63,451 nucleotides of DNA, from contig JANYLH010000079.1 of the NCBI GenBank assembly GCA_025357915.1, positions 1-63,451 of the forward strand, given 5' to 3'. The DNA is from Gammaproteobacteria bacterium. Lineage in GTDB: Bacteria; Pseudomonadota; Gammaproteobacteria; Steroidobacterales; Steroidobacteraceae. Every line of letters begins with the position of its first letter. Within the stretch, counting starts at the first letter, position 1. The notes beneath the pieces are model-generated. The model worked only from the letters and a program-made list of their open reading frames with translations, did not search any database and had not been told where the DNA came from. Of the stretch, positions 35,067-45,253 are shown one piece after another. The position numbers and the translations under genes were made by a program.

Positions 35067-36245
35067 TCAAGTGCGTTCCACAGCCAGCGCCACGCCCATC
35101 CCGCCGCCGATGCACAGGCTCGCGAGCCCGCGATGCGCGTCACGGCGCACCATTTCGTGGAGCAGTGTGACCAGAATCCGGCAGCCCGAAGCGCCGATCG
35201 GATGACCGATGGCGATTGCGCCGCCGTTGACGTTGATCTTCGCCGTGTCCCAGCCCATCTGCCGGTTGACGCCGATCGCCTGCGCGGCGAAGGCTTCGTT
35301 AATCTCCATCAGGTCAAGGTCGGCGTGCGTCCAGCCCGCCTTCTTCAGGCACAGTTCGCTCGCGGGCACCGGGCCCATGCCCATGATCTTCGGATCCACG
35401 CCCGCCGACGAATAGGCCTTGATGCGCGCCAGGGGCTTCAGGCCCAGCTCGCGCGCACGCGTCGCCGACATCATGACCACTGCGGCCGCGCCATCGTTGA
35501 TGCCCGACGCATTGCCCGCGGTAACCGTGCCTTCCTTGTTGAAGGCGGGCTTGAGTTCGGACATCGCATCGACGGTCGCGCCGAGGCGCAGGTACTCGTC
35601 GCTGTCGAAGCGCACCGTGCCCTTCTTGCCGGCGATCTCAACCGGCACGATCTCGTCCTTGAAGCGTCCGGCCTTCTGCGCGGCCTCTGCTTTGTTCTGC
35701 GAAGCCACGGCGAATTCATCCTGCTCGCGGCGCGAGATGCCGAATTTCGCCGCCACGTTTTCCGCAGTGATGCCCATGTGGTAATTGTTGTAGACGTCCC
35801 ACAGGCCGTCGACGATCATGCTGTCGACCAGCTTGGCATCGCCCATGCGGAAGCCGTCGCGAGAACCGGCCAGCACGTGCGGGGAGATGCTCATGTTCTC
35901 CTGGCCACCGGCGATGACAATGTCGGCGTCACCGCAGCGGATGGCCTGCGCGGCCAGGTGCGTGGCCTTGAGCCCACTCCCGCAGACCTTGCCGACGGTC
36001 ATGGCCGGCACCGTGTCGGGGAGGCCGGCGCGCAACGCGGCCTGGCGCGCCGGGTTCTGGCCGCAGCCAGCCGTCAGCACCTGGCCCATCAGCACCTCGG
36101 AAACTTGCGCAGGCGCGATGCCGGTGGACGCCAGCAGCGCCTTGATCACCTGCGCACCCAGCTCGGACGCCGGTACCCTGGCGATACTCCCGCCGAACTT
36201 GCCGACCGCCGTGCGGAGCGCGGCGACGATGACGACCTCTTCCAT
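35067..36245 (-). CDS. phbA: Acetyl-CoA C-acetyltransferase (beta-ketothiolase)
   Basis: This 392-residue thiolase condenses two acetyl-CoA to acetoacetyl-CoA. The acyl-accepting Cys is in [17 protein letters not shown], the His in [13 protein letters not shown], and a second catalytic Cys in [10 protein letters not shown]. The start ATG at 36245 has an AGGAG ribosome-binding site and gives the usual [20 protein letters not shown]. It forms an operon with phbB and the 6-phosphogluconate dehydrogenase gene. Confidence 0.95.
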   Translation of the reverse strand: MEEVVIVAALRTAVGKFGGSIARVPASELGAQVIKALLASTGIAPAQVSEVLMGQVLTAGCGQNPARQAALRAGLPDTVPAMTVGKVCGSGLKATHLAAQAIRCGDADIVIAGGQENMSISPHVLAGSRDGFRMGDAKLVDSMIVDGLWDVYNNYHMGITAENVAAKFGISRREQDEFAVASQNKAEAAQKAGRFKDEIVPVEIAGKKGTVRFDSDEYLRLGATVDAMSELKPAFNKEGTVTAGNASGINDGAAAVVMMSATRARELGLKPLARIKAYSSAGVDPKIMGMGPVPASELCLKKAGWTHADLDLMEINEAFAAQAIGVNRQMGWDTAKINVNGGAIAIGHPIGASGCRILVTLLHEMVRRDAHRGLASLCIGGGMGVALAVERT

Positions 36246-36273
36246 CCCTGACTCTCCTGTTGATCGGTTCATT

Positions 36274-37413
36274 CTACCGGTCCCACAGCAACGAGCCGTC
36301 CACTTTTTGGACGTCGGTCGCGCCGGTGAGCGCCATGCTGACCTCCAGCTCGCTGCGCAGGATCGCGAGCGCCGTGGCCACCCCGGCCTCTCCCCCGGCC
36401 GCAAGCCCGTACAGAAAAGCCTTGCCGATCAGGCAGCCGCGCGCACCACTTGCCATCGCCTTGAGGATATCCTGGCCGCTCATGACGCCGCCGTCGAACA
36501 GCACCTCGCAGCGACCCTTGAGTGCGTCGACCACCCGCGGGAGTGCCGCGATCGTTGAGGGCGCGCCGTCAAGCTGCCGGCCGCCGTGGTTGGACACCAC
36601 CACGGCGTCGGCGCCGATGTCGGCGGCGCGGCGCGCGTCGCCCGGGTCCATGACGCCCTTGAGCACCAGCTTGCCCGGCCACAACGAGCGCACCCAGGCG
36701 GCATCCTGCCAGCTGGCGGACGGGTTGAACTGCTCGCTGATCCAGGTCGACACGTTGAGTACGCTTCGCGAACCGGGCAGGCGCCCCTCGATGTTGCCGA
36801 AGTTGCGGCGCCGTGAGCGCAGCATGCCCAGCGCCCAGGCCGGCTTGGTCGCGATATCGAGCGCGTTGCGCAGCGTCAGGCGCGGCGGCACCGCCAGGCC
36901 GTTCTTCGCGTCGCGCCGTCGCACGCCCTGCACCTGCAGGTCGAGCGTCAACACCAGTACCGGGCACTGCGCCGCGCGGGCCCGCCCGATCAACTCTTCG
37001 TTGAAGCCGCGGTCGCGCATCAGATACAGCTGGAACCAGAACGGCGCAACGCCCGCTTCGCACAGGTCCTCGATCGAACAGATGGACACGGTGCTGAGGC
37101 AGAACGGGATGCCGGCCGCAGCCGCCGCGCGTGCGCCGCAGATCTCGCCGTCGCGGTAAAAAAGCCCGGTAAGTCCGGTCGGCGCGATGCCAAGCGGCAT
37201 GGTGCACGCCTGCCCCGCCATGGTGGTCGCCGTGGCGATCTTCGAGACATCGACCATGACCCTCTGCCGCAGTTCGACGGCGTCGAGATCGGTGCGATTG
37301 CGGCCCATGGTCAGCTCATCGTAGGAGCCGCGCGCCGCGTAGTCGAAGAGCGCGCGCGGTACCCGTCGCCGCGCGCGATCGCGCAGGTCGGCAATGCTGT
37401 TGAGCACGGCCAT
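36274..37413 (-). CDS. FMN-dependent alpha-hydroxyacid oxidase/dehydrogenase (LldD family)
   Basis: This 379-residue TIM-barrel flavoprotein starts with the family pattern [20 protein letters not shown] and ARGSYDEL. The catalytic segment [16 protein letters not shown] carries the proton-abstracting His, and the FMN-binding Lys precedes it ([12 protein letters not shown]). It oxidises lactate, glycolate or mandelate. The upstream coupled glcB gene suggests glycolate to glyoxylate as a possibility, but the sequence alone does not decide. Its ATG overlaps the FAH gene stop. Confidence 0.88.
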   Translation of the reverse strand: MAVLNSIADLRDRARRRVPRALFDYAARGSYDELTMGRNRTDLDAVELRQRVMVDVSKIATATTMAGQACTMPLGIAPTGLTGLFYRDGEICGARAAAAAGIPFCLSTVSICSIEDLCEAGVAPFWFQLYLMRDRGFNEELIGRARAAQCPVLVLTLDLQVQGVRRRDAKNGLAVPPRLTLRNALDIATKPAWALGMLRSRRRNFGNIEGRLPGSRSVLNVSTWISEQFNPSASWQDAAWVRSLWPGKLVLKGVMDPGDARRAADIGADAVVVSNHGGRQLDGAPSTIAALPRVVDALKGRCEVLFDGGVMSGQDILKAMASGARGCLIGKAFLYGLAAGGEAGVATALAILRSELEVSMALTGATDVQKVDGSLLWDR

Positions 37414-38324
37414 CAGGCCTGGACCCCGACAATGCGGTTGCGCAGTTCGCCAATGCGATCAATCTTCGATACCACCAGGTCGCCTTCCTTGAGCGAGCGC
37501 GGCGGCTTCATGGCAAAGCCGACGCCCGAGGGCGTGCCGGTCGCGATGATGTCACCAGGCTCCAGTGTCAGCCCCGCCGAGAGCGAGGCGATGATCGTGG
37601 GGATATCGAAGATCATCTGTGCCGCGCGCGCGCGCTGCCGCTCGTCGCCGTTCACCGTGAGCGAAAGTTCGAGCGTGCCAGGATCGCCGATCTCGGCGCG
37701 ATCGACGATGCACGGTCCCAGCGGACAGGTGGTATCGAGCGACTTGCCCTTGAACCACTGCTCGTGCCGGCGCTGCAGGTCGCGGGCGGTGAAGTCGTTG
37801 GCCACCGTGTAGCCGAAGACGTGCTCGAAAGCGCTGGCGGCAGGAATATCCCGCCCGCCGCGGCCGATGACGACCGCGAGTTCCACCTCGTAGTCCAGCA
37901 GGCTCGTGAGGCGTGGATCGAGCCGCACATCGCCGTCGGGAGCGTTGACCGCGCCGGTCGCCTTGGTGAAGAACTGCGGCACTTCCGGCAACCGCATTTC
38001 CTTGCCCGTCGTGGCGAAACCCTCCTTGATGTGATCGACGTAGTTGCGGCCAACGCAAAACACATTGCGCACCGGCACCGGGATGGGCGCCAGGAAACGC
38101 ACCTGGGCGGCGTCCAGCCAGGCATCGGGGTATTCATCGCTGCGGGACGCCGCGCGCTCGAGCGCCGCCAGACTCGCATCGCCGCCGCGGACAATGGCGA
38201 GCATGCTGCCGAGATCGGCCGCCTCGTTGAGGCGGCGCCCGGCCGCCTGCAGGTCGAGCACGCGTCCATCAAGCCACAGGCCCGCCAGGGTGCGGCCCTC
38301 GTACATACAGGTCACCAGTTTCAT
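37413..38324 (-). CDS. Fumarylacetoacetate-hydrolase-family protein
   Basis: This 303-residue protein has the N-terminal FAH cap ([20 protein letters not shown]), CVGRNYVDHIKEG and the metal site DYEVELAVVIGRGGRDI followed by VANDFTARDLQRR. The C-terminal GDIIATGTPSGVGF loop is also present. Family members hydrolyse or tautomerise acylpyruvates or oxaloacetate. It sits between matB and the hydroxyacid oxidase with ATGA overlaps at both ends. The start is set where homology begins; a longer upstream reading would cover the matB end. Confidence 0.88.
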   Translation of the reverse strand: MKLVTCMYEGRTLAGLWLDGRVLDLQAAGRRLNEAADLGSMLAIVRGGDASLAALERAASRSDEYPDAWLDAAQVRFLAPIPVPVRNVFCVGRNYVDHIKEGFATTGKEMRLPEVPQFFTKATGAVNAPDGDVRLDPRLTSLLDYEVELAVVIGRGGRDIPAASAFEHVFGYTVANDFTARDLQRRHEQWFKGKSLDTTCPLGPCIVDRAEIGDPGTLELSLTVNGDERQRARAAQMIFDIPTIIASLSAGLTLEPGDIIATGTPSGVGFAMKPPRSLKEGDLVVSKIDRIGELRNRIVGVQA

Positions 38325-39871
38325 GATGTCAGGCTCCGTGGAGTGGCGGCAACGGCCGGCAGATGATAAAGACCCGCATGCTGATCGCGCAGCACGTTCT
38401 TCTGCACCTTGCCCATCGTGTTGCGTGGCAGCTCGGCGACGAACAGTATGCGCTTCGGGCACTTGTAGCCCGCCAGGCGCTGCTTCAGGTGCGCGAGCAA
38501 CCGTTCCTCGCTGCCGGCGTCCCGCGTGACCACCGCGGCGGTAACGCCCTCGCCGAAATCGGGGTGCGGGACACCGAACACCGCGGACTCGACCACACCA
38601 GCGACAGCGTCGATCTCCGCCTCGACCTCACGCGGATAGACGTTGAACCCGCCGGTGATGATCAGGTCCTTGCTGCGGCCAACGATGTACAGGTAGCCGC
38701 GCGCATCCAGCATGCCGACATCACCGGTGACGAAATAGCCGTCGTCGCGAAACTCAGCGTGCGTCCGGTCCGGCATGCGCCAGTAACCGGCGAACACATT
38801 CGGCCCCTTGATTTCGATCATGCCCGTGGCGCCCGCCGGCAGCGCCGCGCCGCTTTCGGCGTCGACCACGCGTACCGAGACGCCGGGCAACGGCTGGCCG
38901 ACCGCGCCCGGCACGCGCTCGCCGCCGTAGGGGTTTGAGGTGTTGATGCCGGTCTCGGTCATGCCGTAGCGTTCGAGTATCGCGTGGCCCGTACGCGCGA
39001 GCCAGTCACGGTGCGTCTCGGCCAGCAGCGGCGCCGAACCGGAAACGAACAGTCGCACGTTCGCGGCCAGCGCCGGCCCGACGCGATCGTCCTGCAGCAG
39101 GCGTACGTAGTGCGTGGGCACGCCCATGAACACGGTGACCTCGGACAGGTGGGCCACGACCGCGTCGACGTCGAAAGACGGCAACAGCACCATCGAGGCC
39201 CTGGCCGCGAGCGTGACATTCACGGCCACGAACAGCCCGTGTATGTGAAACAGCGGCAGCGCGTGCAGCAGCACGTCGTCGCTCGTGAAGCGCCAGCAGG
39301 CCTTCAGGGCAAACGCGTTCGCGGCCAGGTTCCCGTGCGTGAGCATCGCGCCCTTGGAGCGGCCGGTGGTGCCGGAGGTGTACAGGATGGTCGCCACGTC
39401 GGCGTCTTCGCGCGGTACATCAAAACACAGCGTATCGGAGGCATTCGCGCGCTCCGCGAGCGAACCGCCCTGCGCGCCCGCGCCCAGCGTCACGACATGC
39501 GCAACGCCGAGCCGCCGCGCGAGCGTCAGCAGGGCCGCGAGCTTGCCGGGCGCGCACACCACGACGCGCGGCTGCGCGTCGCCGATGAAATATTCCACCT
39601 CGGCCAGCGTGTAGGCGGTATTGAGCGGCAGGAATAGGGCGCCGGCGCGCAGGCACCCCAGATACAGGTGGATGATCTGCGGGCTTTTGTCGGCCTGCAC
39701 CAGGACCCGGTCGCCAGGCTCGACCCCGAGGTCCAGCAGCGCATTCGCATACTGGGCGCTGCGCGCGAGCAGGTCGGCATAACTGATGACTCCGCCCGCG
39801 GGCAGGCGGATGAATGCGCGGGACTCGTCCGGACCTGGCGCGCACAGGCGCCCGAAAAGATTGCCGCTCAT
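38321..39871 (-). CDS. matB: Malonyl-CoA synthetase
   Basis: This 516-residue acyl-adenylate-forming enzyme activates malonate (and often methylmalonate) with CoA and ATP. Motifs: P-loop [33 protein letters not shown] (MatB-like), [30 protein letters not shown], and the catalytic Lys in [15 protein letters not shown]. No malonyl-CoA decarboxylase is adjacent, so malonyl-CoA may feed fatty-acid or polyketide synthesis. The start ATG overlaps the glcB stop, and the stop overlaps the FAH start. Confidence 0.93.
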   Translation of the reverse strand: MSGNLFGRLCAPGPDESRAFIRLPAGGVISYADLLARSAQYANALLDLGVEPGDRVLVQADKSPQIIHLYLGCLRAGALFLPLNTAYTLAEVEYFIGDAQPRVVVCAPGKLAALLTLARRLGVAHVVTLGAGAQGGSLAERANASDTLCFDVPREDADVATILYTSGTTGRSKGAMLTHGNLAANAFALKACWRFTSDDVLLHALPLFHIHGLFVAVNVTLAARASMVLLPSFDVDAVVAHLSEVTVFMGVPTHYVRLLQDDRVGPALAANVRLFVSGSAPLLAETHRDWLARTGHAILERYGMTETGINTSNPYGGERVPGAVGQPLPGVSVRVVDAESGAALPAGATGMIEIKGPNVFAGYWRMPDRTHAEFRDDGYFVTGDVGMLDARGYLYIVGRSKDLIITGGFNVYPREVEAEIDAVAGVVESAVFGVPHPDFGEGVTAAVVTRDAGSEERLLAHLKQRLAGYKCPKRILFVAELPRNTMGKVQKNVLRDQHAGLYHLPAVAATPRSLTS

Positions 39872-42081
39872 GGCGCCCCGGCGGCACCCATCGCTCGGCG
39901 CTTGGCTTCGCGCCGCCGCGCGTGCAGCACCCACTCGGTGTAGCCATTGGGCTGCCGGGCGCCCTTGAACACCAGTTCGCAGGCAGCCTGGAAAGCGAGG
40001 CTTCGCCCGAAATCCGGGGCCATCGGCCGGTAGCCGGGTTCCGCCGCATTCTGCGCGTCCACCACTACCGCCATGCGTTGCAACGCCGCCAGTGCCTGCT
40101 CACGCGTGCATATGCCGTGCAGCAGCCAGTTCGCCATGTGCTGGCTGGAAATGCGCAGCGTGGCGCGATCTTCCATCAGGCCGACGTCGTGAATGTCGGG
40201 CACCTTGGAGCAACCCACCCCCAGCTCCACCCAGCGCACCACGTAGCCGAGGATCCCCTGCGCATTGTTGTTGAGCTCCTCGCCGATCTCAGTCGTGCTC
40301 AATGCGGCCGCGCTGGCCAGCGGCGGCGTCAGCAGTTCGGTGAGCGCGGCGCGTGGACGGCTTTGCAGTTCGCGCTGCACGGCGCCCACGTCGATCGCGT
40401 GATAGTGCAGCGCATGGAGCGTGGCGGCCGTGGGCGATGGCACCCAGGCCGTGTTTGCGCCGGCGCGCGGATGGGCAATCTTGAGCCGCAGCATCTCCGC
40501 CATGCGATCAGGCATCGCCCACATGCCCTTGCCGATCTGTGCGCGGCCCGCCAGGCCGCAACGCAGGCCGATATCGACGTTCTGGCGCTCGTAGGCGTCC
40601 AGCCACGCGGCATTCTTGATCTCGCCCTTGCGCACCATGGCGCCAGCCACCATCGAGGTGTGCAGTTCATCGCCGGTGCGGTCGAGGAACCCGGTGTTGA
40701 TGAACACCACGCGCTCGCGCGCGGCGCGGATGCACTCGCCGAGGTTAACGGTGGTGCGACGTTCTTCGTCCATGATGCCCATCTTGAGCGTGTTAGGCGC
40801 CAGGCCCAGCAGCCCTTCGACGCGCGCAAACAGCTGCGCGGCGCACGCCACCTCCCCGGGCCCGTGGAGTTTGGGCTTGACGATGTAGATCGAGCCGCTC
40901 CGGCTGTTGCGCGCTCCGCTGCGCCCGCGCTGGTCGTGCAAGCCGTGCAGGTCGTGCAGGCCGATGAGCGCACTGAAGGCCGCATCCAGCATGGTCTCGG
41001 GCACGGGGTTGCCGTCGACGCGCACCATGTCGCTCATCATGTGGTGGCCGACATTGCGCACCAGCATGAGGCTGCGGCCCGGGAGCGTCAGTTCGCTTCC
41101 GTTGGGCGCCGTGTAGCGCCGGTCCGGATTGAGACGCCGCGTGATCTCGCTCCCGCCCTTCGGAAAGCGGGCCTCGAGCGTACCGCGCATCAACCCCAGC
41201 CAGTTGCGATAGGCGGCGACTTTGTCTTCCGCGTCGACCGCGGCAACCGAGTCCTCGAGATCCTGGATCGTGGTGAGCGCGGACTCCATCACCAGGTCGC
41301 TGATTCCGGCCGCATCGGTGCAACCGACGGAATGCTGGCGATCGATGTGGATCTCGACGTGCAGGTCGTGGTGGCGCAGCAGCACCAGTGTGGGCGAGGC
41401 AACTGCGCCCTGGTAGCCGGCAAACGCGGCCGCCGGGAGCAGCGTGCCTTCGCCGTCCGTGGTCGCGACGGCGAGTTTTCCCTCGACCACGCGATACGCC
41501 CTCGCGTCGCGGTGTGAACCCGCGGTCAGCGGAAAATACTGGTCGAGAAATTCACGGCCGTAGGCCACGACGGCCGCGCCGCGCACCGGATTGAAGCCCG
41601 GACCCCGGCCAGCGCCTTGGGTTTCAGGCACTGCGTCAGTACCGTAAAGTGCGTCATAGAGGCTGCCCCAGCGGGCGTTCGCGGCATTGAGCGCGTAACG
41701 CGCGTTGCTGACCGGGACGACGAGCTGCGGACCCGCCGTGGTCGCGATTTCCGCGTCGACGTTCGCGGTACCGATCGCAAATTCTGGCCCCTCCGGCACG
41801 AGATAGCCGATTTCACGCAGCATCGCCTCGTAGTGCGCGCCGAAGCCCGCGTCGCCCGGATGCCTGCGGTGCCAGGCATCGAGCCGGGCCTGCAGTGCAT
41901 CGCGCGTGGCCAGGAGCGCAGCATTGTGCGGCGTCAGCTCGCGCAACAGGGCCGCAAGCCCAACCCAGAACTGCCGCGGCTCGATGCCCGTGCCGGGAAG
42001 CGCCTCCTCGTTGACGAAATTCAGGAGCGCCGGCGCGACCTCGAGGCCCGCGACAGCCCCTGCACCGGTCACGGCGGACAT
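39868..42081 (-). CDS. glcB: Malate synthase G
   Basis: This 737-residue enzyme condenses glyoxylate with acetyl-CoA to malate. The length and blocks fit isoform G: N-terminal [20 protein letters not shown], the insertion domain [14 protein letters not shown], the barrel motif [20 protein letters not shown] and C-terminal [17 protein letters not shown]. The start ATG (42081) lies 13 bases inside the upstream GNAT gene, and its stop overlaps matB, so all are translationally coupled. No isocitrate lyase is adjacent; glyoxylate may come from glycolate. Confidence 0.95.
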   Translation of the reverse strand: MSAVTGAGAVAGLEVAPALLNFVNEEALPGTGIEPRQFWVGLAALLRELTPHNAALLATRDALQARLDAWHRRHPGDAGFGAHYEAMLREIGYLVPEGPEFAIGTANVDAEIATTAGPQLVVPVSNARYALNAANARWGSLYDALYGTDAVPETQGAGRGPGFNPVRGAAVVAYGREFLDQYFPLTAGSHRDARAYRVVEGKLAVATTDGEGTLLPAAAFAGYQGAVASPTLVLLRHHDLHVEIHIDRQHSVGCTDAAGISDLVMESALTTIQDLEDSVAAVDAEDKVAAYRNWLGLMRGTLEARFPKGGSEITRRLNPDRRYTAPNGSELTLPGRSLMLVRNVGHHMMSDMVRVDGNPVPETMLDAAFSALIGLHDLHGLHDQRGRSGARNSRSGSIYIVKPKLHGPGEVACAAQLFARVEGLLGLAPNTLKMGIMDEERRTTVNLGECIRAARERVVFINTGFLDRTGDELHTSMVAGAMVRKGEIKNAAWLDAYERQNVDIGLRCGLAGRAQIGKGMWAMPDRMAEMLRLKIAHPRAGANTAWVPSPTAATLHALHYHAIDVGAVQRELQSRPRAALTELLTPPLASAAALSTTEIGEELNNNAQGILGYVVRWVELGVGCSKVPDIHDVGLMEDRATLRISSQHMANWLLHGICTREQALAALQRMAVVVDAQNAAEPGYRPMAPDFGRSLAFQAACELVFKGARQPNGYTEWVLHARRREAKRRAMGAAGAP

Positions 42082-42368
42082 AGGTCGGCGTACTCCGGGT
42101 GGCGGTCGACAAAACTGCGGATGAACGAGCATACCGGAACCATGCGTTCGCCGCGGCTGCGGATCAGCCCGAGCGTCTCGCGCACCAGGCGTGTGCCCAG
42201 TCCCCGGCCGCCGAGCGCAACGGGCACTTCCGCGTGCTCGAGCAGCAGCGTCGCGCCCGAACGGCGGTAGGCGATGAACGCCGTGCCACCGGCCATCGCC
42301 AGCTCGAAGCGCCTGGCGGCAGTGTTGTCGATCACCTGCCCGGACACCGTTTCTCCTGAATTGACCAT
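42069..42368 (-). CDS. Small GNAT-like N-acetyltransferase (YjdJ type)
   Basis: A 99-residue single-domain acetyltransferase of the short YjdJ/Gcn5-related type, with [18 protein letters not shown] and the acetyl-CoA loop [16 protein letters not shown]-terminal [20 protein letters not shown] is characteristic of this small family. The substrate is unknown. The ATG at 42368 gives the complete small domain; the longer upstream reading is Arg/Ala-rich shadow. It is the first gene of the coupled glcB-matB-FAH-oxidase run. Confidence 0.85.
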   Translation of the reverse strand: MVNSGETVSGQVIDNTAARRFELAMAGGTAFIAYRRSGATLLLEHAEVPVALGGRGLGTRLVRETLGLIRSRGERMVPVCSFIRSFVDRHPEYADLCPP

Positions 42369-42560
42369 CCCGCTCCCGCCACTTGCCGCTCGCGCTGCCC
42401 GGCGCGTTCGTGCACCCGCCGATGGTACTGCCACCGGCCGTGATCGGCTACGTCCTGCGGCCATTGCAGGCGCTGGTCGGGGCGCCAACGCCATGCACCC
42501 ACGTTCCACTCATACGCATTCTTACGGATGACTGCGCGGCGCCGGAGGACGAGTGTAGCC

Positions 42561-43517
42561 ATGAGGGATTTCCCCTCACCGCTGGAGAGGTGGGTTGTGC
42601 GTAGTTTTCGCGTCATTCTCGTCGCCGTGCGTGAGTTGGGCGGGCGTCGCAGCGTTGTGATCGAGCGGGCCGCACAGATCGCCGCCGGGTGCGGTGCGCG
42701 GCTGGAACTTTTTCATGATCTTGCCACCCCGGTGTACGTCGATACGCTGTCCGGCTCTGGTAAGCCACTGGCCGCGCTGACCCGCGCCACGCGCACAACG
42801 GTGGTGCAGCGGCTCGAACGCCTGGCGGAGCCGCTGCGTGCGCGCGGGCTCAAAGTCACGACGGCCGCAGTCTGGGATTTCCCCACCTACGAGGCCATCG
42901 TCCGCCGCGCCATGGCCATTCACGCCGATCTCATCGTGACACGCAAACACGGGCATCATCGCTGGCCCGCGCTGCTGGGCTATACCGACTGGGAACTGCT
43001 GCGCAGCAGCCCGGTGCCGGTATTGCTGATCAAGAATCCGCGCTACCGTCCGCGCTCACCGGTGCTCGCGGCCATCGACCCGCGGCTTGCGACGGCACGT
43101 CCGGCGCCGCTCGAAGTGGCGATCCTGCGCAATGCAGCCGCGGTGGCGGCCGCGCTGCGTGCACCACTCCACGCTGTGCACGTACTGGCGCCGTGGGCGA
43201 GCGCGCTGGCCGATCGGCGTCCGCTGCTGGTGCGCCACACGAAGGCCGTCGGCATCAAGGCGAGCCGCCTGCACGTGCTCGACGGCGATCCCGATCTGCT
43301 GTTGCCCGCGACCGCCCGGCGCCTGCGCGCCGGAATCACGGTCATGGGCGCGATGAGCCGCCGCGGCCTCAAGCGGCTGTTCGTGGGCAACAGCGCCGAG
43401 CGGCTCCTGGACGATCTGCAGTGCGACGTGCTGGTCATCAAGCCGCCGCACTTCCCCGCGCGCATGCCGCGCACGCGGCGCGGCGTATTTTTTCTGTCAA
43501 ACGTGCCCATGCCCTGA
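42561..43517 (+). CDS. Tandem universal stress protein (UspA family)
   Basis: A 318-residue protein with two UspA-like domains (about 16-155 and 165-305). The first has SFRVILVAVRELGGRRSV and DLIVTRKHGHHRW; the second ends GITVMGAMSRRGLKRLFVGN with an ATP-loop-like GxxxR-GLKRLFVGNSAERLL. Tandem UspE-like proteins respond to starvation and envelope stress. It is divergent from the GNAT-glcB operon across 192 bases. ATG 42561 has a weak ribosome-binding region (GAGGAC). Confidence 0.85.
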   Translation: MRDFPSPLERWVVRSFRVILVAVRELGGRRSVVIERAAQIAAGCGARLELFHDLATPVYVDTLSGSGKPLAALTRATRTTVVQRLERLAEPLRARGLKVTTAAVWDFPTYEAIVRRAMAIHADLIVTRKHGHHRWPALLGYTDWELLRSSPVPVLLIKNPRYRPRSPVLAAIDPRLATARPAPLEVAILRNAAAVAAALRAPLHAVHVLAPWASALADRRPLLVRHTKAVGIKASRLHVLDGDPDLLLPATARRLRAGITVMGAMSRRGLKRLFVGNSAERLLDDLQCDVLVIKPPHFPARMPRTRRGVFFLSNVPMP

Positions 43518-43542
43518 GCCGCATGACCGACAGGGGTTCGCA

Positions 43543-43941
43543 ATGACCGGCAAATTGACCGCGACCGATATCCAGAAGTGCGAAGCGCTGCTGCGGCAGC
43601 GCAGAACCGCGCTGCGCACGGCGGTGCTCGAGCGCACCCGTTCGGGCGCCGGCGCCGAGTCCAACACCGCCGGGACTGGCGTGCACGATCTCAAGGACGA
43701 GGCCTTCGCGCATCTGCTGGCGAACCTGGCCAACACCGAACTGGCACATGCGCGCGAAGCACTGGCCGCCATCCAGGGCGCGCTGCAGCGCATTGCCGAC
43801 GGCCGCTACGGCGACTGCGGCGACTGCGACAATCCAATCGGGCGCGAGCGCCTCCTGGTGCAGCCCGGCGCCGAACGGTGCCTTGCCTGCCAGGAGCGCG
43901 TGGAACGCGCCCAGGCGCCGCCGCCGGAATTCAGCGCCTAG
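43543..43941 (+). CDS. DksA/TraR-family C4 zinc-finger protein
   Basis: This 132-residue protein has a helical N-terminus (about 5-85) and a four-Cys zinc site: CGDC, then CLAC 17 residues later, with YGDCGDCDNPIGRERL (about 90-105). DksA-type proteins enter the RNA-polymerase secondary channel and modulate transcription with ppGpp. The coiled-coil tip contains a DLKDEA stretch; whether the paired acidic tip residues of DksA are preserved is unclear. It is 25 bases after the Usp gene, so probably in a stress-linked unit. Confidence 0.9.
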   Translation: MTGKLTATDIQKCEALLRQRRTALRTAVLERTRSGAGAESNTAGTGVHDLKDEAFAHLLANLANTELAHAREALAAIQGALQRIADGRYGDCGDCDNPIGRERLLVQPGAERCLACQERVERAQAPPPEFSA

Positions 43942-43994
43942 GTCGGACCAGGCACCTGCACCGCTAAAATTGAGGCCCACCCCCGCTCCGCGCT

Positions 43995-45251
43995 ATGCTG
44001 GAGCACATGCCTACCCGCTCACGCCTGCACGTACCGGCGCCTCCCGCCCGCCCGGGCCAGCCGCCTGATTTTAGCTACCTGCAGCTTTCACCGCCGGGCG
44101 CCGTGGCGCGGCCGGAAACCACCGCCTCGTGGCGCGACACGCTGCCGCTCGCCACCGGCCTGATCCGCGTGCTCGATGATGCGCATCGCGCGGTCGGTCC
44201 CTGGAATCCGCGCCTCGAGGCCGCGGACCTCCAGGTGGGCCTGCGCCACATGCTGCTCACGCGGTTGTTCGACGATCGCATGGTGCGTTCGCAACGCCAG
44301 GGGAAACTCTCCTTCTACATGAAGTCCACCGGCGAGGAAGCGGTATCGGTCGCGGCCGGCATGGCGCTGCAGCCCGGGGACATGCTGTTTCCTTCGTACC
44401 GCAACCAGGGCCTGCAGGTGGTGCGCGGCCGGCCGCTGGTGGAACTCATGTGCCAGCTGCTCTCGAATACGCATGACATGTGCAAGGGACGCCAGCTTCC
44501 GGTCATGTATCACTCGGCGGCCGCGAACCTGTTTTCAATCTCGGGGAATCTGGCGACGCAGTTTCCCCAGGCGGTGGGCTGGGCCATGGCTGCCGCCATC
44601 AAGGGCGAGGAACACGTCGCCGCGACCTGGACTGGCGAGGGCAGCTCGGCCGAGGCCGACTTCCACCACGCCTTGCTGTTCGCCTCCGTGTATCGCGCGC
44701 CGGTGATCCTCAACGTCGTGAACAACCAGTGGGCAATCTCGACCTTCCAGGGCACGGCTGGCGGCGAGCAGAATTCCTTCGCGGCCCGCGGACCCGCCTA
44801 CGGCCTGCCCGGGCTGCGCGTCGATGGCAATGATTTCCTCGCCGTGTACGCGGCGACGCGCTGGGCGGCGGATCGCGCCCGCACCGGCGGCGGCGGCACG
44901 CTGATCGAGCTGGTCACCTACCGCGCGGGCGCCCACTCCACCAGCGATGATCCCTCGCGCTACCGTCCCAAGAACGAACCGGAACACTGGCCGCTGGGCG
45001 ATCCGGTCGAGCGGCTGAAGCAACATCTGATCGCGCTCGGCGAATGGTCGGATGCGCGGCACAGTGCGCTCAGCGAGGAACTCGACGCGCAGGTCGTGGC
45101 CGCATGGCAGGAAGCGGTGACTCACGGCACGATGAACGAGGGCCCGCGTCTCGATCGCGACCTGATGTTCGACGACGTCTTCAAGGAATTGCCTGAGCAT
45201 CTGCGCCGCGAGCGGGAACTGCTGCGCGCCGAACTCGCGGCCGCGGGCTAA
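43995..45251 (+). CDS. bkdA1: Branched-chain 2-oxoacid dehydrogenase E1 alpha
   Basis: This 418-residue TPP-dependent decarboxylase subunit carries the TPP motif from GEGSSAEADFHHALLF to NVVNNQWAIST, a substrate loop FPSYRNQGLQVVRG, and the BCKDH-type phosphorylation-loop region TYRAGAHSTSDDPSRYR. With E1 beta and E2 it converts 2-oxoisovalerate and related acids to acyl-CoA. It starts at ATG 43995 or 44007. It is followed by E1 beta after 2 bases. No E3 (lpd) is in the window, so a shared one is presumably used. Confidence 0.93.
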   Translation: MLEHMPTRSRLHVPAPPARPGQPPDFSYLQLSPPGAVARPETTASWRDTLPLATGLIRVLDDAHRAVGPWNPRLEAADLQVGLRHMLLTRLFDDRMVRSQRQGKLSFYMKSTGEEAVSVAAGMALQPGDMLFPSYRNQGLQVVRGRPLVELMCQLLSNTHDMCKGRQLPVMYHSAAANLFSISGNLATQFPQAVGWAMAAAIKGEEHVAATWTGEGSSAEADFHHALLFASVYRAPVILNVVNNQWAISTFQGTAGGEQNSFAARGPAYGLPGLRVDGNDFLAVYAATRWAADRARTGGGGTLIELVTYRAGAHSTSDDPSRYRPKNEPEHWPLGDPVERLKQHLIALGEWSDARHSALSEELDAQVVAAWQEAVTHGTMNEGPRLDRDLMFDDVFKELPEHLRRERELLRAELAAAG

Positions 45252-45253
45252 CC

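Noticed and set aside
42332-42616. Small minus-strand frame starting MTRKLRTTHLSSGEGKSLMA
   Set aside because: No family, no ribosome-binding site, and it overlaps the GNAT start and the Usp leader in another frame; I treat 42369-42560 as a divergent intergenic region.
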